Assembly (NCBI RefSeq): GCF_000590475.1
Contig: NZ_CP007441.1
Coordinates: 1,573,231-1,637,230, forward strand
Direction of reading: 5' to 3'
DNA length: 64,000 nt
Source of the DNA: Stutzerimonas stutzeri
Lineage (GTDB): Bacteria > Pseudomonadota > Gammaproteobacteria > Pseudomonadales > Pseudomonadaceae
The notes under the pieces are model-generated. The model saw nothing but the letters and a program-made list of their open reading frames with translations. It searched no databases and was not told the DNA's origin. The position numbers and the translations under genes were made by a program. Shown here piece by piece: positions 1 to 9,045 of this stretch (positions are counted from its first letter, which is position 1; the number at the start of each line of letters is the position of its first letter).

Positions 1-621
1 ATCGCGCTGATCAGCTCGCTGCTGATCCTCATGCTCTCGACCACCAGCGCCTACGCCTTCGCGCGCCTGCGCTTCGGTGGCAAGGGGCCGATCCTCAAGG
101 GCATGCTGATCTTCCAGATGTTCCCGCCGGTACTGACGCTAGTTGCGATATATGCGCTGTTCGACCAGCTCGGCAAGCACGTCGGCTGGCTCGGGGTAAA
201 CACCCATGGCGCGGTGATCATCGCCTCGCTGGGTGGCATGGCGCTGCACATCTGGACCATAAAAGGCTACTTCGAAAGTATTGATGGCTCGCTGGAAGAA
301 GCGGCCATCGTCGACGGGGCGACCACCTGGCAGGCCTTCGTGCATATTCTGCTGCCGATGAGCGTGCCGATCCTGGCGGTGGTGTTCATCCTCGCCTTCA
401 TCACCAGCATCACCGAGTACCCGATTGCCTCGGTGCTGCTGATGGACGTCGACAAGCTCACGCTGTCGGTCGGGGCGCAGCAATACCTGTATGACCAGAA
501 CTACCTCTGGGGCGATTTCGCCGCGGCGGCGGTGCTCTCCGGGCTGCCGATCACCGCGGTGTTCCTCTATTGCCAGAAGTGGATCGTCGGCGGGCTGACC
601 GCCGGGGGTGTTAAAGGATAA
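1..621 (+). CDS. malG: Maltose/maltodextrin ABC transporter permease MalG (3' part, truncated by window edge)
   Basis: The reading frame is open from base 1, so the gene starts upstream of the window; 206 codons are visible. It is an inner-membrane permease of the carbohydrate ABC importer family that pairs with MalF. The EAA loop that docks on the ATPase is visible (EEAAIVDGA, then FVHILLP about nine residues later), flanked by hydrophobic segments. The C-terminus TAGGVKG is typical of MalG. The MalT-like regulator follows after about 36 bases and the matching ATPase MalK lies at 7442, so MalE and MalF are expected just upstream. The exact sugar cannot be read from the sequence; maltodextrin is inferred from the neighbours. 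Confidence 0.9.
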   Translation: MALISSLLILMLSTTSAYAFARLRFGGKGPILKGMLIFQMFPPVLTLVAIYALFDQLGKHVGWLGVNTHGAVIIASLGGMALHIWTIKGYFESIDGSLEEAAIVDGATTWQAFVHILLPMSVPILAVVFILAFITSITEYPIASVLLMDVDKLTLSVGAQQYLYDQNYLWGDFAAAAVLSGLPITAVFLYCQKWIVGGLTAGGVKG

Positions 622-657
622 GGACGACCCGAACGGGTGAGCCATGGAGAGCCAGAC

Positions 658-3402
658 ATGAATGCCGCAATGCCTGCACCGCTGCCACTGATACCCGCGA
701 AGATGAGCATGCCGCCGTTGCCGCGCGGTCTGCTGGCGCGGCCGCGTCTGGACGAATGGTTCCAACGCCTCGGTGAGGTGCGCCTCGCAGTGCTGCATGC
801 GCCCAGCGGTTTCGGCAAGACGACCCTGGCCTGCCAATGGGCGCGGGCCTTCGACGGCCAGGTCGCTTGGCTGCAACTGCACCCAAGCGACAACGATCCG
901 CTGCAGTTGGGCCGCTACCTGTTGAATGTGCTCGATGCGCGGTTGGAACACGGCTGTCCGCGCAGCCTGTTGCTGGCCGGGCAGGGCCGGGAGGCCTTCG
1001 ATACCCTGCTCACGCACCTGCTGGCCGAGTTGCCCGGTGAGCATGAGCCGGTGCTGTTGGTGCTGGATGACTTCGAGACGCTGTACAACGCGGAAGTGAT
1101 CGCCGCGCTGCGATTTTTCCTGCGCAACATGCCGAGCTGGATGACGCTGCTGGTGTGCAGTCGAGGCCTGCCGGAGTTGGGCGTCGCTGATCTGCGGGTC
1201 AAACATCAGTTGCTCACTGTCGATACCCAGCATCTGGCCTTCGAGACCGACGAGGTGCAGGCGCTGCTGGATCTGGGCCTGCCGGTGTCGATCAACCGCG
1301 AGCAGGTCGAGCGCCTCAACCGGCGTATCGGCGGCTGGCCCTGCGCCTTGCAGCTGGTATTGCAGGAAGTACAGACCGGACGCGGCATGGACCTGTTTCT
1401 GGAGAACCTGCAGCTCGGCCATCCCTATGTTCGTGATTACATGCGCGAGCAGGTGATCGCCAACCTGGGCGCAACCACGCTGGACTTCCTCCAGGCGACT
1501 TGCTTGCTCGAACGCTTCAATGCCCCGCTGGCCGATCACCTGACCCAGGGCAGCAATGCCCGTGACATGCTCGAGCAGCTGGAGCGCGGCGGGCTTTTTT
1601 TGCAGCCCCTGGACAGCCTGCGCCAGTGGTATGCCTACCATCCGCTGTTCGCCACCTTCATGCAGGGCGAGTTGCGCACCCGCCAGCCGCAGCGGCTCTC
1701 CGAACTGCACCTGCGTGCCTCCGAAGCGCTGGTGGCCGAAAGCCTGCCGGAGGAGGCGGCGCGCCACGCGGTACTGGCCGGCTGTCCGACGCGGGTCGGC
1801 GAGGTGCTGGAGCGTCATGGCCGGCAGTTTTACCGTCAGGGCCGTCTCGGCTTACTGCAGCAGTGTCTGGAAACCTTGCCGGAAGCGGTCATCGCCGGCT
1901 CGCCGCTGCTGACTCTGTTGCAGGCCTGGGTGTCGCAGAATTCCTATCAGTTCGATCAGGTCGAGCGCTGGTTCAAGGCTGGCGAGCAAGCCCTGCAACA
2001 CAGCTGTTCGGACGAGGACTGGGCGCGCATCGTCGGCGAATTCAACGCCGTGCGCGCGCAGGTGGCGATGAATCGCGGCGACGAGCAGCAGGCGATCGTC
2101 CTGGCCCGCGAAGCCCTGGTGCGTGAGCCGCTGATCATGCGTACCTCCAAGGTGGCGGCGCTGTCCGGCCTGGCCGAGGCGCATTTCGTTCAAGGGCTGC
2201 TGCCTCAGGCGCAGAAGCAATACGAAGAGGCCGAGCGCCGTGCGCGGGAGATCCGCGCCTCGCACCTGGTGGTCTGGAACCTGGGACAGCTCTCGGAAAT
2301 CGCCATTGCTCAGGGTTACCTGCAAAAAGCCTATTCGCTCCAGGAGCGGGCCATCCAATACGTCGAGCAGGCCGATCTCCAGGCCACGCCCATCATGGAG
2401 TTCATCTATCGGGTGCGCGGGCAGGTATTGCTCGAATGGCATCATCTGGACGCGGCGGAGCAGTGCGCGCTGCAAGGCATACAGATTCTCGAGGATGTCG
2501 GCGATCGTTGGCTGCTGCAGTGCTACGCGCTGCTCGCTGGAATCGCCCATGCACGGGGCCAGCAGAGCGCCTGCGCCGATTACATCGGCAAGATGCAGAG
2601 CATGCTGGCCGACGATAACTACCACGTCGACTGGCTCGCCAATGCTCATGCGGTGATGCTCAGCTACTGGGACTCGACCCAGGACAAGACCGCAATCCAG
2701 CAGTGGCTGCTCACCGCTCCAGCCGTCGAGCGCGGCCTCAATCATTTCGCCCAGTACAACGCTCGCAACCATGCACGCGCCTACCTGTCGCTGAAACAGA
2801 CGGAAAAAGCGCTGCCGATTCTTCGGCAGTTGCAGGTCGATGCCGAGCAGCACGGTTTGGTCATGGATCTGAACCGTAACCACATTCTGCTCGCACAGCT
2901 GCACTGGCTGCGCGAAGAGCGCCAACAGGCGCTGGATCATCTGCAGCTGGCGTTGACCCTGGCCAGCAGTACGGGCGCCATTGGCAGCTTCCTGCGCACC
3001 GGCAAGCTGCTGATCGCCATGCTCAAGGCCCTGCAACACGAACGCCGGCTCGACGAGCTGGAGGCGCAACGCGCCGATCGCCTGATTCAGCTGGCGCAGC
3101 AGCAACGCGATTTCAGCCGGGCCATTCGCATCACCCTGGACGAGGCGGTTATTCAGGACATCATCAACCGTCCGGACGTGCCTGAGCTGATCCGTCATTC
3201 CCCGCTGACCCGACGCGAGTGGCAGGTGCTCAGCCTGATCCACGCCGGACAGTCCAACGAGCAGATCGCCGAACACCTGAATGTCGCGCCGACCACCATC
3301 AAGACGCACATTCGCAGCCTGTACCAGAAGCTCAACATCACCCATCGCAACGAGGCCGTGCAATTGGCCCGCAGCCTCTTGAGCAAGATCCAGGGCGAAT
3401 AG
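658..3402 (+). CDS. malT: MalT-like LuxR-family ATP-dependent transcriptional regulator
   Basis: A 914-residue STAND-type activator. The N-terminal NTPase has a Walker A loop (APSGFGKTT, about residues 48-56) and a Walker B stretch (VLLVLDDFE). A long helical TPR-like middle follows, then a C-terminal LuxR HTH (LTRREWQVLSLI ... TTIKTHIRSLYQKL) in the last 65 or so residues. E. coli MalT is about 900 residues with the same architecture. ATG 658 is preferred over the in-frame GTG at 637 because GGAGA precedes it by about 8 bases. It lies directly after malG and before maltose acetyltransferase, so control of the mal genes in response to maltotriose is the natural inference. The ligand is not proven; other MalT-like regulators sense different inducers. 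Confidence 0.85.
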   Translation: MNAAMPAPLPLIPAKMSMPPLPRGLLARPRLDEWFQRLGEVRLAVLHAPSGFGKTTLACQWARAFDGQVAWLQLHPSDNDPLQLGRYLLNVLDARLEHGCPRSLLLAGQGREAFDTLLTHLLAELPGEHEPVLLVLDDFETLYNAEVIAALRFFLRNMPSWMTLLVCSRGLPELGVADLRVKHQLLTVDTQHLAFETDEVQALLDLGLPVSINREQVERLNRRIGGWPCALQLVLQEVQTGRGMDLFLENLQLGHPYVRDYMREQVIANLGATTLDFLQATCLLERFNAPLADHLTQGSNARDMLEQLERGGLFLQPLDSLRQWYAYHPLFATFMQGELRTRQPQRLSELHLRASEALVAESLPEEAARHAVLAGCPTRVGEVLERHGRQFYRQGRLGLLQQCLETLPEAVIAGSPLLTLLQAWVSQNSYQFDQVERWFKAGEQALQHSCSDEDWARIVGEFNAVRAQVAMNRGDEQQAIVLAREALVREPLIMRTSKVAALSGLAEAHFVQGLLPQAQKQYEEAERRAREIRASHLVVWNLGQLSEIAIAQGYLQKAYSLQERAIQYVEQADLQATPIMEFIYRVRGQVLLEWHHLDAAEQCALQGIQILEDVGDRWLLQCYALLAGIAHARGQQSACADYIGKMQSMLADDNYHVDWLANAHAVMLSYWDSTQDKTAIQQWLLTAPAVERGLNHFAQYNARNHARAYLSLKQTEKALPILRQLQVDAEQHGLVMDLNRNHILLAQLHWLREERQQALDHLQLALTLASSTGAIGSFLRTGKLLIAMLKALQHERRLDELEAQRADRLIQLAQQQRDFSRAIRITLDEAVIQDIINRPDVPELIRHSPLTRREWQVLSLIHAGQSNEQIAEHLNVAPTTIKTHIRSLYQKLNITHRNEAVQLARSLLSKIQGE

Positions 3403-3424
3403 CGCGCGATGGCACGAGCGATTA

Positions 3425-3458
3425 CGCCTCCGGCCAGTCCAAGGTTGGAGGCGTTTTT
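3425..3458 (+). terminator. Intrinsic terminator after malT
   Basis: CGCCTCC (3425-3431) pairs with GGAGGCG (3447-3453) and is followed by five T. It lies between malT and the acetyltransferase start, so the latter is either read through or has its own promoter. Confidence 0.75.
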
Positions 3459-3477
3459 CATCCCAGTGGAGCCCGAC

Positions 3478-4026
3478 ATGTCGATGAACGAAAAACAGAA
3501 GATGCTCGCCGGCGAACTTTACCGACCGGGCGACCCCGAGCTGCAGGCTGATCACGCCTTGGCCAAGGCGTGGATGGTGCGCTACAACGCAGCGCTCGCC
3601 GAGACGCCGGCGGTGCGTCGAGCCTTGCTGAAGGAACTGTTGGGGAGCGTGGGCGAAGGCGCCGTGGTGCGGCCGCCGTTTCATTGCGATTACGGCTACA
3701 ACATCCATCTCGGCGACGATGTGTTCTTCAACTTCAACTGCGTGATTCTGGACGTCGTCGAGGTACGCATCGGCAGCGGCACGCAGATCGGTCCGGCCGT
3801 GCAGATCTATGCAGCGGACCATCCACGTGGCGCGGAAGAACGCCGCAGCGGTCTGGAATTCGGGCGCCCGGTAGTGATCGGCAAAAATGTCTGGATCGGT
3901 GGTGGCGCGATCATCCTGCCGGGCGCGACCATCGGCGATGATGCGGTTATCGGTGCGGGCAGTGTCGTGACACGAGATGTGGCACCGGGCGCGACGGCGG
4001 TAGGTAACCCGGCCCGTATACGCTGA
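3478..4026 (+). CDS. maa: Maltose O-acetyltransferase (hexapeptide-repeat family)
   Basis: A 182-residue left-handed beta-helix acetyltransferase of the Maa/LacA/NodL group. The N-terminal Mac domain (KMLAGELYRPGDPEL) is followed by hexapeptide repeats (for example VVIGKNVWIGGGAIILPG and GDDAVIGAGSVV). The catalytic histidine should be the one in AADHPRG. It transfers acetyl from acetyl-CoA to maltose or glucose, which is thought to dispose of excess intracellular sugar. ATG 3478 is chosen because GGAG lies about 7 bases upstream and family members begin M-x-x-x-E-K; the upstream ATG at 3409 would place the terminator hairpin inside the coding sequence. It sits with the mal genes. Confidence 0.88.
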   Translation: MSMNEKQKMLAGELYRPGDPELQADHALAKAWMVRYNAALAETPAVRRALLKELLGSVGEGAVVRPPFHCDYGYNIHLGDDVFFNFNCVILDVVEVRIGSGTQIGPAVQIYAADHPRGAEERRSGLEFGRPVVIGKNVWIGGGAIILPGATIGDDAVIGAGSVVTRDVAPGATAVGNPARIR

Positions 4027-4039
4027 AGGATGATGGGAT

Positions 4040-4064
4040 GGCAGCCAGCGCTGGACCGGCTGCC
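4040..4064. terminator. Weak hairpin between convergent maa and curlin gene
   Basis: GGCAGCC (4040-4046) pairs with GGCTGCC (4058-4064) in the 46-base gap between two convergent genes. There is no T-run, so this is only a possible terminator for either direction. Confidence 0.35.
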
Positions 4065-4072
4065 GGTACCGC

Positions 4073-5353
4073 TTACTGCTGAGTTACGGTGGCCACGTTG
4101 CCCGAGCCCATCTGCGACACCATTGCCGAGTCGCTCATGCCACTCTGCATCAGCATTGCCTGGTTACCTACGCCGCCTTGAATGACGGTCGCCAGGTTGG
4201 CCTGGCCATCTTGCGTCAGGCTGACTTCGTTGTCCGATCCGTAGATTTGCTGAATGTCAGCGACGTTGAGATCGCCGCCCTGCATCACGTCCACACGGTT
4301 GTTGTCGCCGTAGCTGGAACCGGTCAGCTCGTTGCCATTCCCGGTTTGGGTCACGGTGAGCAGGTTGTCGGTGCCGTCCTGGGCGAAGTCGATCAGGTGA
4401 TCGGTGCCTGCCTGAGTGACATAGGCTTCGTTGTATTCACCGTTCTGCTGTAGCGAGGCGGTCTGGAAGCTGCCGTCCAGCTGGTCGACAGTGATGTAAT
4501 TGTTATCGCCAGTCTGCTCGGCGCTGGCAGTGTTGCTCTCGCCAGCCTGAAAGATGTCGGCGCTGTTGGAGGTACCGTCCTGGTAGATCGAAGCGGTCTG
4601 CAGGTTGCCGCTCTGGTCGATGTACGCCTCGTTCATCAGGCCCATCGATTGGATGCTGGCGCTGTGATCCGCGCCTTCCTGCATCACGGATGCGACCTGC
4701 GAATCACCCTGCTGCTCGATCTCGGCGCTCGAATCGGAGACGTTCATTTGATAGATGGTCGCGTCGTTGCCATTGCCGATCTGGCTGACCACTCCGTCGT
4801 TGCGCGCGCCGCCTTCCTGCCACACCAGCGAGACGTTGTCGTTACCTACCTGACGCTGCTCGGCAAGGCTCGATTCGGTGTTGCTCTGGATGGCCTCGGC
4901 GAAGTTGTCGGTGCCGTCCTGCTCGGTGATGGCGGTGCTCAGGTCGGCCGCGGTCTGCTCGGTGATCGCGGTGTTGAAGCTGCCGTCCTGATACTGGCGA
5001 GCGCTAGCACCAAAGGAATCACTCTGGACGATGCTGGCGTCGTGATTGTCGCCTTGCTGCAGCTGGATCGCTTCGCTCTGCTCGGTCGAGTTCTGCACGA
5101 TGTCGGCGCGGTTCAGGTTGCCGGTCTGGGTCTGGACGGCATCCGACAAGGTGGCCTGGTTCTGGGTGACCATGCCATCGTTGCCGGCACCGATCTGCGA
5201 TTGGTAGGACAGGTTGTCCTGGCCGCCGATCTGAGTGACTTCAACAATGTTGTCGGCACCGGATTGGCTCTGTTCTGCACTGTTGTCGTCGGCGTAGGCC
5301 TGGGTGGCGAGGATCGCGATGATGGCGGCTGCGAGGGGCTTGCACTTGAACAT
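4073..5353 (-). CDS. Large curlin-repeat (CsgA/CsgB-like) secreted amyloid-type protein
   Basis: A 426-residue protein with an N-terminal signal peptide (FKCKPLAAAIIAILATQAYA). The rest is degenerate repeats of about 22 residues of the curlin type, with recurring Q-x-G-x-x-N-x-A-x-V/I-x-Q strands (for example QIGNGNDATIYQ and QTGNGNELTG). CsgA and CsgB are about 150 residues with five repeats; this protein has room for well over fifteen. The second ATG (5353) is chosen because GGAGAG is then 8 bases upstream; the ATG at 5359 abuts it. No csgC/E/F/G genes are in the window, so export machinery would have to be elsewhere. It stands alone on the opposite strand inside the mal locus. An extracellular fibre or adhesin role is inferred from the repeats only. 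Confidence 0.8.
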   Translation of the reverse strand: MFKCKPLAAAIIAILATQAYADDNSAEQSQSGADNIVEVTQIGGQDNLSYQSQIGAGNDGMVTQNQATLSDAVQTQTGNLNRADIVQNSTEQSEAIQLQQGDNHDASIVQSDSFGASARQYQDGSFNTAITEQTAADLSTAITEQDGTDNFAEAIQSNTESSLAEQRQVGNDNVSLVWQEGGARNDGVVSQIGNGNDATIYQMNVSDSSAEIEQQGDSQVASVMQEGADHSASIQSMGLMNEAYIDQSGNLQTASIYQDGTSNSADIFQAGESNTASAEQTGDNNYITVDQLDGSFQTASLQQNGEYNEAYVTQAGTDHLIDFAQDGTDNLLTVTQTGNGNELTGSSYGDNNRVDVMQGGDLNVADIQQIYGSDNEVSLTQDGQANLATVIQGGVGNQAMLMQSGMSDSAMVSQMGSGNVATVTQQ

Positions 5354-5714
5354 TGTCATCTCTCCATGGATGTGTGAATGCGTGTCGCTCCTGGCTGGCG
5401 CGGCGGCGCGGGGAGTTGCTGGCGCGGCTGCTACTGCAGAGTCAGTCCCGGAACTGCATCGATCCTAGAAGTTGCTCGTGACAAATAAGTGTCGATTCGT
5501 TTGTTTGTTGACGGTTTTATGGCGATCCGCCTGGGCGTGCTGATCGCGACGCTACGGGATCGGGCCCAACCCTGGACCGCTGCCTACGCCCCCTGATCGG
5601 TCCGTCTCTACGCCCGCGCCATACGCCTCGCTAATACAGGGGCGGGAGGATGTTGCGGCGGGTTGCCGCACCTAAAGTGGTGGCGTGTTCCCCCAAACAT
5701 CGAAGGTTGGTTGT
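5354..5714. other. Divergent intergenic region, curlin gene / alpha-glucosidase
   Basis: About 360 bases without a gene, holding both divergent promoters. The part next to the curlin gene has an AT-richer stretch with the small dyad GACA-N6-TGTC near 5478-5491. G-rich motifs loosely like MalT boxes occur near 5415 (GGGGAGTTG) and 5640 (GGGGCGGGAGG). TAATAC near 5631 could be a -10 element, but I see no clear -35. None of these is firm. Confidence 0.4.
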
Positions 5715-7334
5715 ATGAATCGCAACGACTGGTGGCGCGGCGGCGTCATTTATCAGGTTTACCCGCGCAGCTTCTATGACAGCAATGGCGATGGGGTCGG
5801 CGATCTGCTCGGTGTGGTCGAGAAGATCGACTACATCGCCAGCCTCAATGTCGACGCCATCTGGCTATCGCCGTTCTTCACCTCGCCGATGAAAGATTTC
5901 GGCTACGACGTGTCCGACTATCGCGGTGTGGATCCGCTGTTCGGCACGCTGGAAGATTTCAAGCAGGTCATCGATGTCGCCCATGCGCGCGGCATTCGCA
6001 TCCTTATCGACCAGGTGCTCAATCATTCATCCGATCAGCACGCCTGGTTCAAGGAAAGCCGTTCCAGCCGCGACAATCCAAAGGCTGACTGGTACGTATG
6101 GGCCGATCCGAAGGATGACGGCACCGTCCCCAACAATTGGCTCTCGGTATTCGGCGGCCCGGCCTGGACTTGGGACAGCCGCCGCAAGCAGTACTACCTG
6201 CACAACTTCCTTTCCAGCCAGCCGGACCTTAACTTCCACTGCGAAGCAGTCCAGCAGCAGCTGCTCGACGACATGGAGTTCTGGCTGAAGCTGGGCGTCG
6301 ACGGCTTCCGTCTGGACGCGGCGAACTTCTACTTCCACGACCGCGAGCTGCGCGACAATCCGCCAAACCACGACATTCGCGAAGGCAGCATCGGCGTGCG
6401 CGCTGACAACCCTTACGCGTTTCAGAAGCACGTCTACGACAAGACCCAGCCGGAAAACCTCGACTTCCTCCGCCGCATTCGCCAGCTGCTCGAGCGCTAC
6501 CCAGGCAGCGCCACCGTGGCTGAAATCGGCTGCGACCACTCGCTGCGCACCATGGCCGCCTACACCGGCGGCAGCGACACGCTGCACATGGCGTATTCCT
6601 TCGACCTGCTCACCGAGCAGTGCAGCCCAGCCTTCCTGCGGCACACCATCGATTGTGTTGAGCGCGAGCTGGTCGATGGCTGGCCCTGCTGGTCGATCGG
6701 TAATCACGATGTGGTGCGCGTGATGAGTCGCTGGGCGCTGGCCAATCAGCCGGATCATGCTCGCGGTCGGATGTTCATGGCGATGCTGCTGACCATGCGC
6801 GGTAGCGTGTGCCTCTATCAGGGCGAAGAGCTGGGCCTGGACGAAGCCGAGCTGCAATTCGATCAGCTGGTCGATCCTTACGGCATCCGTTTCTGGCCTG
6901 AATTTAAAGGCCGCGACGGTTGCCGTACGCCGATGCCTTGGCATGATCAGGATCAGCACGGCGGCTTCAGTCAGGAACCGCCTTGGCTGCCGATGGCAGA
7001 CAAACACTTGCTTCTCTCGGTCGCCGCGCAAGAGCCGGACCCGAACTCGATGCTCAACATCTACCGGCGCTTCCTCGCCTGGCGCCAGGATCAGCGCCTG
7101 CTGATCGAGGGCGGCATTCGCACCGTCTACCACGACGACGCCTTGCTGGTGTACGAACGCCGCCTGAATGACGAGGTCTGGGTATGCCTGTTCAATATGG
7201 GCGACAGCGCACGGCACTTTGACCTGTCGGCCCCGGTCGAAGGCCTCGACGTGCCCTCGGCATCGGCTGTCTTCGAGGGCCACGGGGTACACTTGCCTGC
7301 GCATGGATTCGGATTTGCGCGTCGGCTCGGGTGA
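5715..7334 (+). CDS. aglA: GH13 alpha-glucosidase (AglA / oligo-1,6-glucosidase type)
   Basis: A 539-residue cytoplasmic glycoside hydrolase of family 13. It starts WWRGGVIYQVYPRSF and contains the TIM-barrel regions DQVLNHSSDQ, DGFRLDAANF, AEIG and NHDVV. These give nucleophile Asp201, acid/base Glu270 and transition-state Asp332. No signal peptide is visible, so it acts on imported maltose or maltodextrin. ATG 5715 (MNRNDWW) matches the family start better than the upstream ATG at 5685. malK follows 107 bases downstream on the same strand. Fine specificity (alpha-1,4, alpha-1,6, trehalose, sucrose) cannot be set from sequence alone; GH13 subfamily 23 alpha-glucosidase is the closest fit by eye. 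Confidence 0.88.
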   Translation: MNRNDWWRGGVIYQVYPRSFYDSNGDGVGDLLGVVEKIDYIASLNVDAIWLSPFFTSPMKDFGYDVSDYRGVDPLFGTLEDFKQVIDVAHARGIRILIDQVLNHSSDQHAWFKESRSSRDNPKADWYVWADPKDDGTVPNNWLSVFGGPAWTWDSRRKQYYLHNFLSSQPDLNFHCEAVQQQLLDDMEFWLKLGVDGFRLDAANFYFHDRELRDNPPNHDIREGSIGVRADNPYAFQKHVYDKTQPENLDFLRRIRQLLERYPGSATVAEIGCDHSLRTMAAYTGGSDTLHMAYSFDLLTEQCSPAFLRHTIDCVERELVDGWPCWSIGNHDVVRVMSRWALANQPDHARGRMFMAMLLTMRGSVCLYQGEELGLDEAELQFDQLVDPYGIRFWPEFKGRDGCRTPMPWHDQDQHGGFSQEPPWLPMADKHLLLSVAAQEPDPNSMLNIYRRFLAWRQDQRLLIEGGIRTVYHDDALLVYERRLNDEVWVCLFNMGDSARHFDLSAPVEGLDVPSASAVFEGHGVHLPAHGFGFARRLG

Positions 7335-7441
7335 GTTGCTCGGGTCGAGACGAGGCTGACGCTTCGTTTCGACCGGCCGCCTTCCGCCGCTTCGCTCGCT
7401 GCGATGCGTCGCAGCGATTGTTTTGAAGGAGAACAACAATA

Positions 7442-8557
<1,116 letters not shown>

Positions 8558-8565
8558 CCGCCCTC

Positions 8566-8592
8566 CGGCAGCTGGCGCTCGACCAGCTGCCG
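8566..8592. terminator. Strong hairpin between convergent malK and sugE
   Basis: CGGCAGCTGG (8566-8575) pairs perfectly with CCAGCTGCCG (8583-8592) around a 7-base loop. It lies in the 43-base gap between convergent genes. No T-run follows on either strand, so Rho-independent activity is uncertain. Confidence 0.5.
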
Positions 8593-8600
8593 TGGCGGCT

Positions 8601-8915
8601 TCAGTGACTAAGCTTCAGACCAAGCAAACCGATGCAGATCAGCAGCACGCTGCCCAGGCGAAACAGACTCATCGACTCGCCGAACAATATGATGCCGGCG
8701 ATCACAGTGCCCACCGCGCCTACTCCGGTCCAGATGGCGTAGGCGGTGCCCAGTGGCAACTCCTTCATGGCAAGCCCTAGCAGGCCAAGGCTGGCTGCCA
8801 TCGCAGCAACGGTGAGCAGGGTGGGAAGCGGGCGACTGAAGCCATCGGTGAACTTCAGTCCGACAGCCCAGCCGATTTCGAACAGGCCGGCAAAAAACAG
8901 GATGATCCAAGACAT
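8601..8915 (-). CDS. sugE: SMR-family guanidinium exporter (SugE/Gdx)
   Basis: A 104-residue, four-helix small multidrug resistance protein; the usual length is about 105. With ATG 8915 as start, the membrane glutamate that couples proton and substrate is Glu13 (GLFEIGWAVGLKF), as in Gdx proteins. The in-frame GTG six bases earlier is less likely. SugE/Gdx members export guanidinium in exchange for protons rather than broad drugs. That assignment is supported here by the guanidine-II riboswitch immediately upstream (8944-8987). It is monocistronic and convergent with malK. Confidence 0.9.
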   Translation of the reverse strand: MSWIILFFAGLFEIGWAVGLKFTDGFSRPLPTLLTVAAMAASLGLLGLAMKELPLGTAYAIWTGVGAVGTVIAGIILFGESMSLFRLGSVLLICIGLLGLKLSH

Positions 8916-8940
8916 GCGCACCTCGATAGGACGGTAATTG

Positions 8941-8990
8941 GGTGGGGCCGTCCCCGGTGAGTTGGTGCCGCCTGAGGTCGTCCTCAGCGG
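8941..8990 (-). promoter_or_regulatory. Guanidine-II (mini-ykkC) riboswitch upstream of sugE
   Basis: Read on the minus strand, two short hairpins each present a tetraloop of the ACGR type. The first is CTGAGG-ACGA-CCTCAG (8987 down to 8972); the second is GGGG-ACGG-CCCC (8955 down to 8944). They are separated by 16 bases and the second lies about 28 bases before the sugE ATG. Paired ACGR hairpins before an SMR gene define the mini-ykkC class, which binds guanidinium and frees the ribosome binding site. Both hairpins pair perfectly, so confidence is high. Confidence 0.88.
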
Positions 8991-9045
8991 ACGCTATTGT
9001 GCACAGTGAAAATGTCCGGGCAAGTGGCCCGGACCGGTGGATGTA

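Noticed and set aside
139..3822. Two long open frames (559 and 656 codons) on the minus strand across malG-malT-maa
   Set aside because: They are antisense to well-supported genes, have no ribosome binding site or recognisable domain, and their composition (His/Gln/Arg-rich) is what GC-rich antisense frames give.
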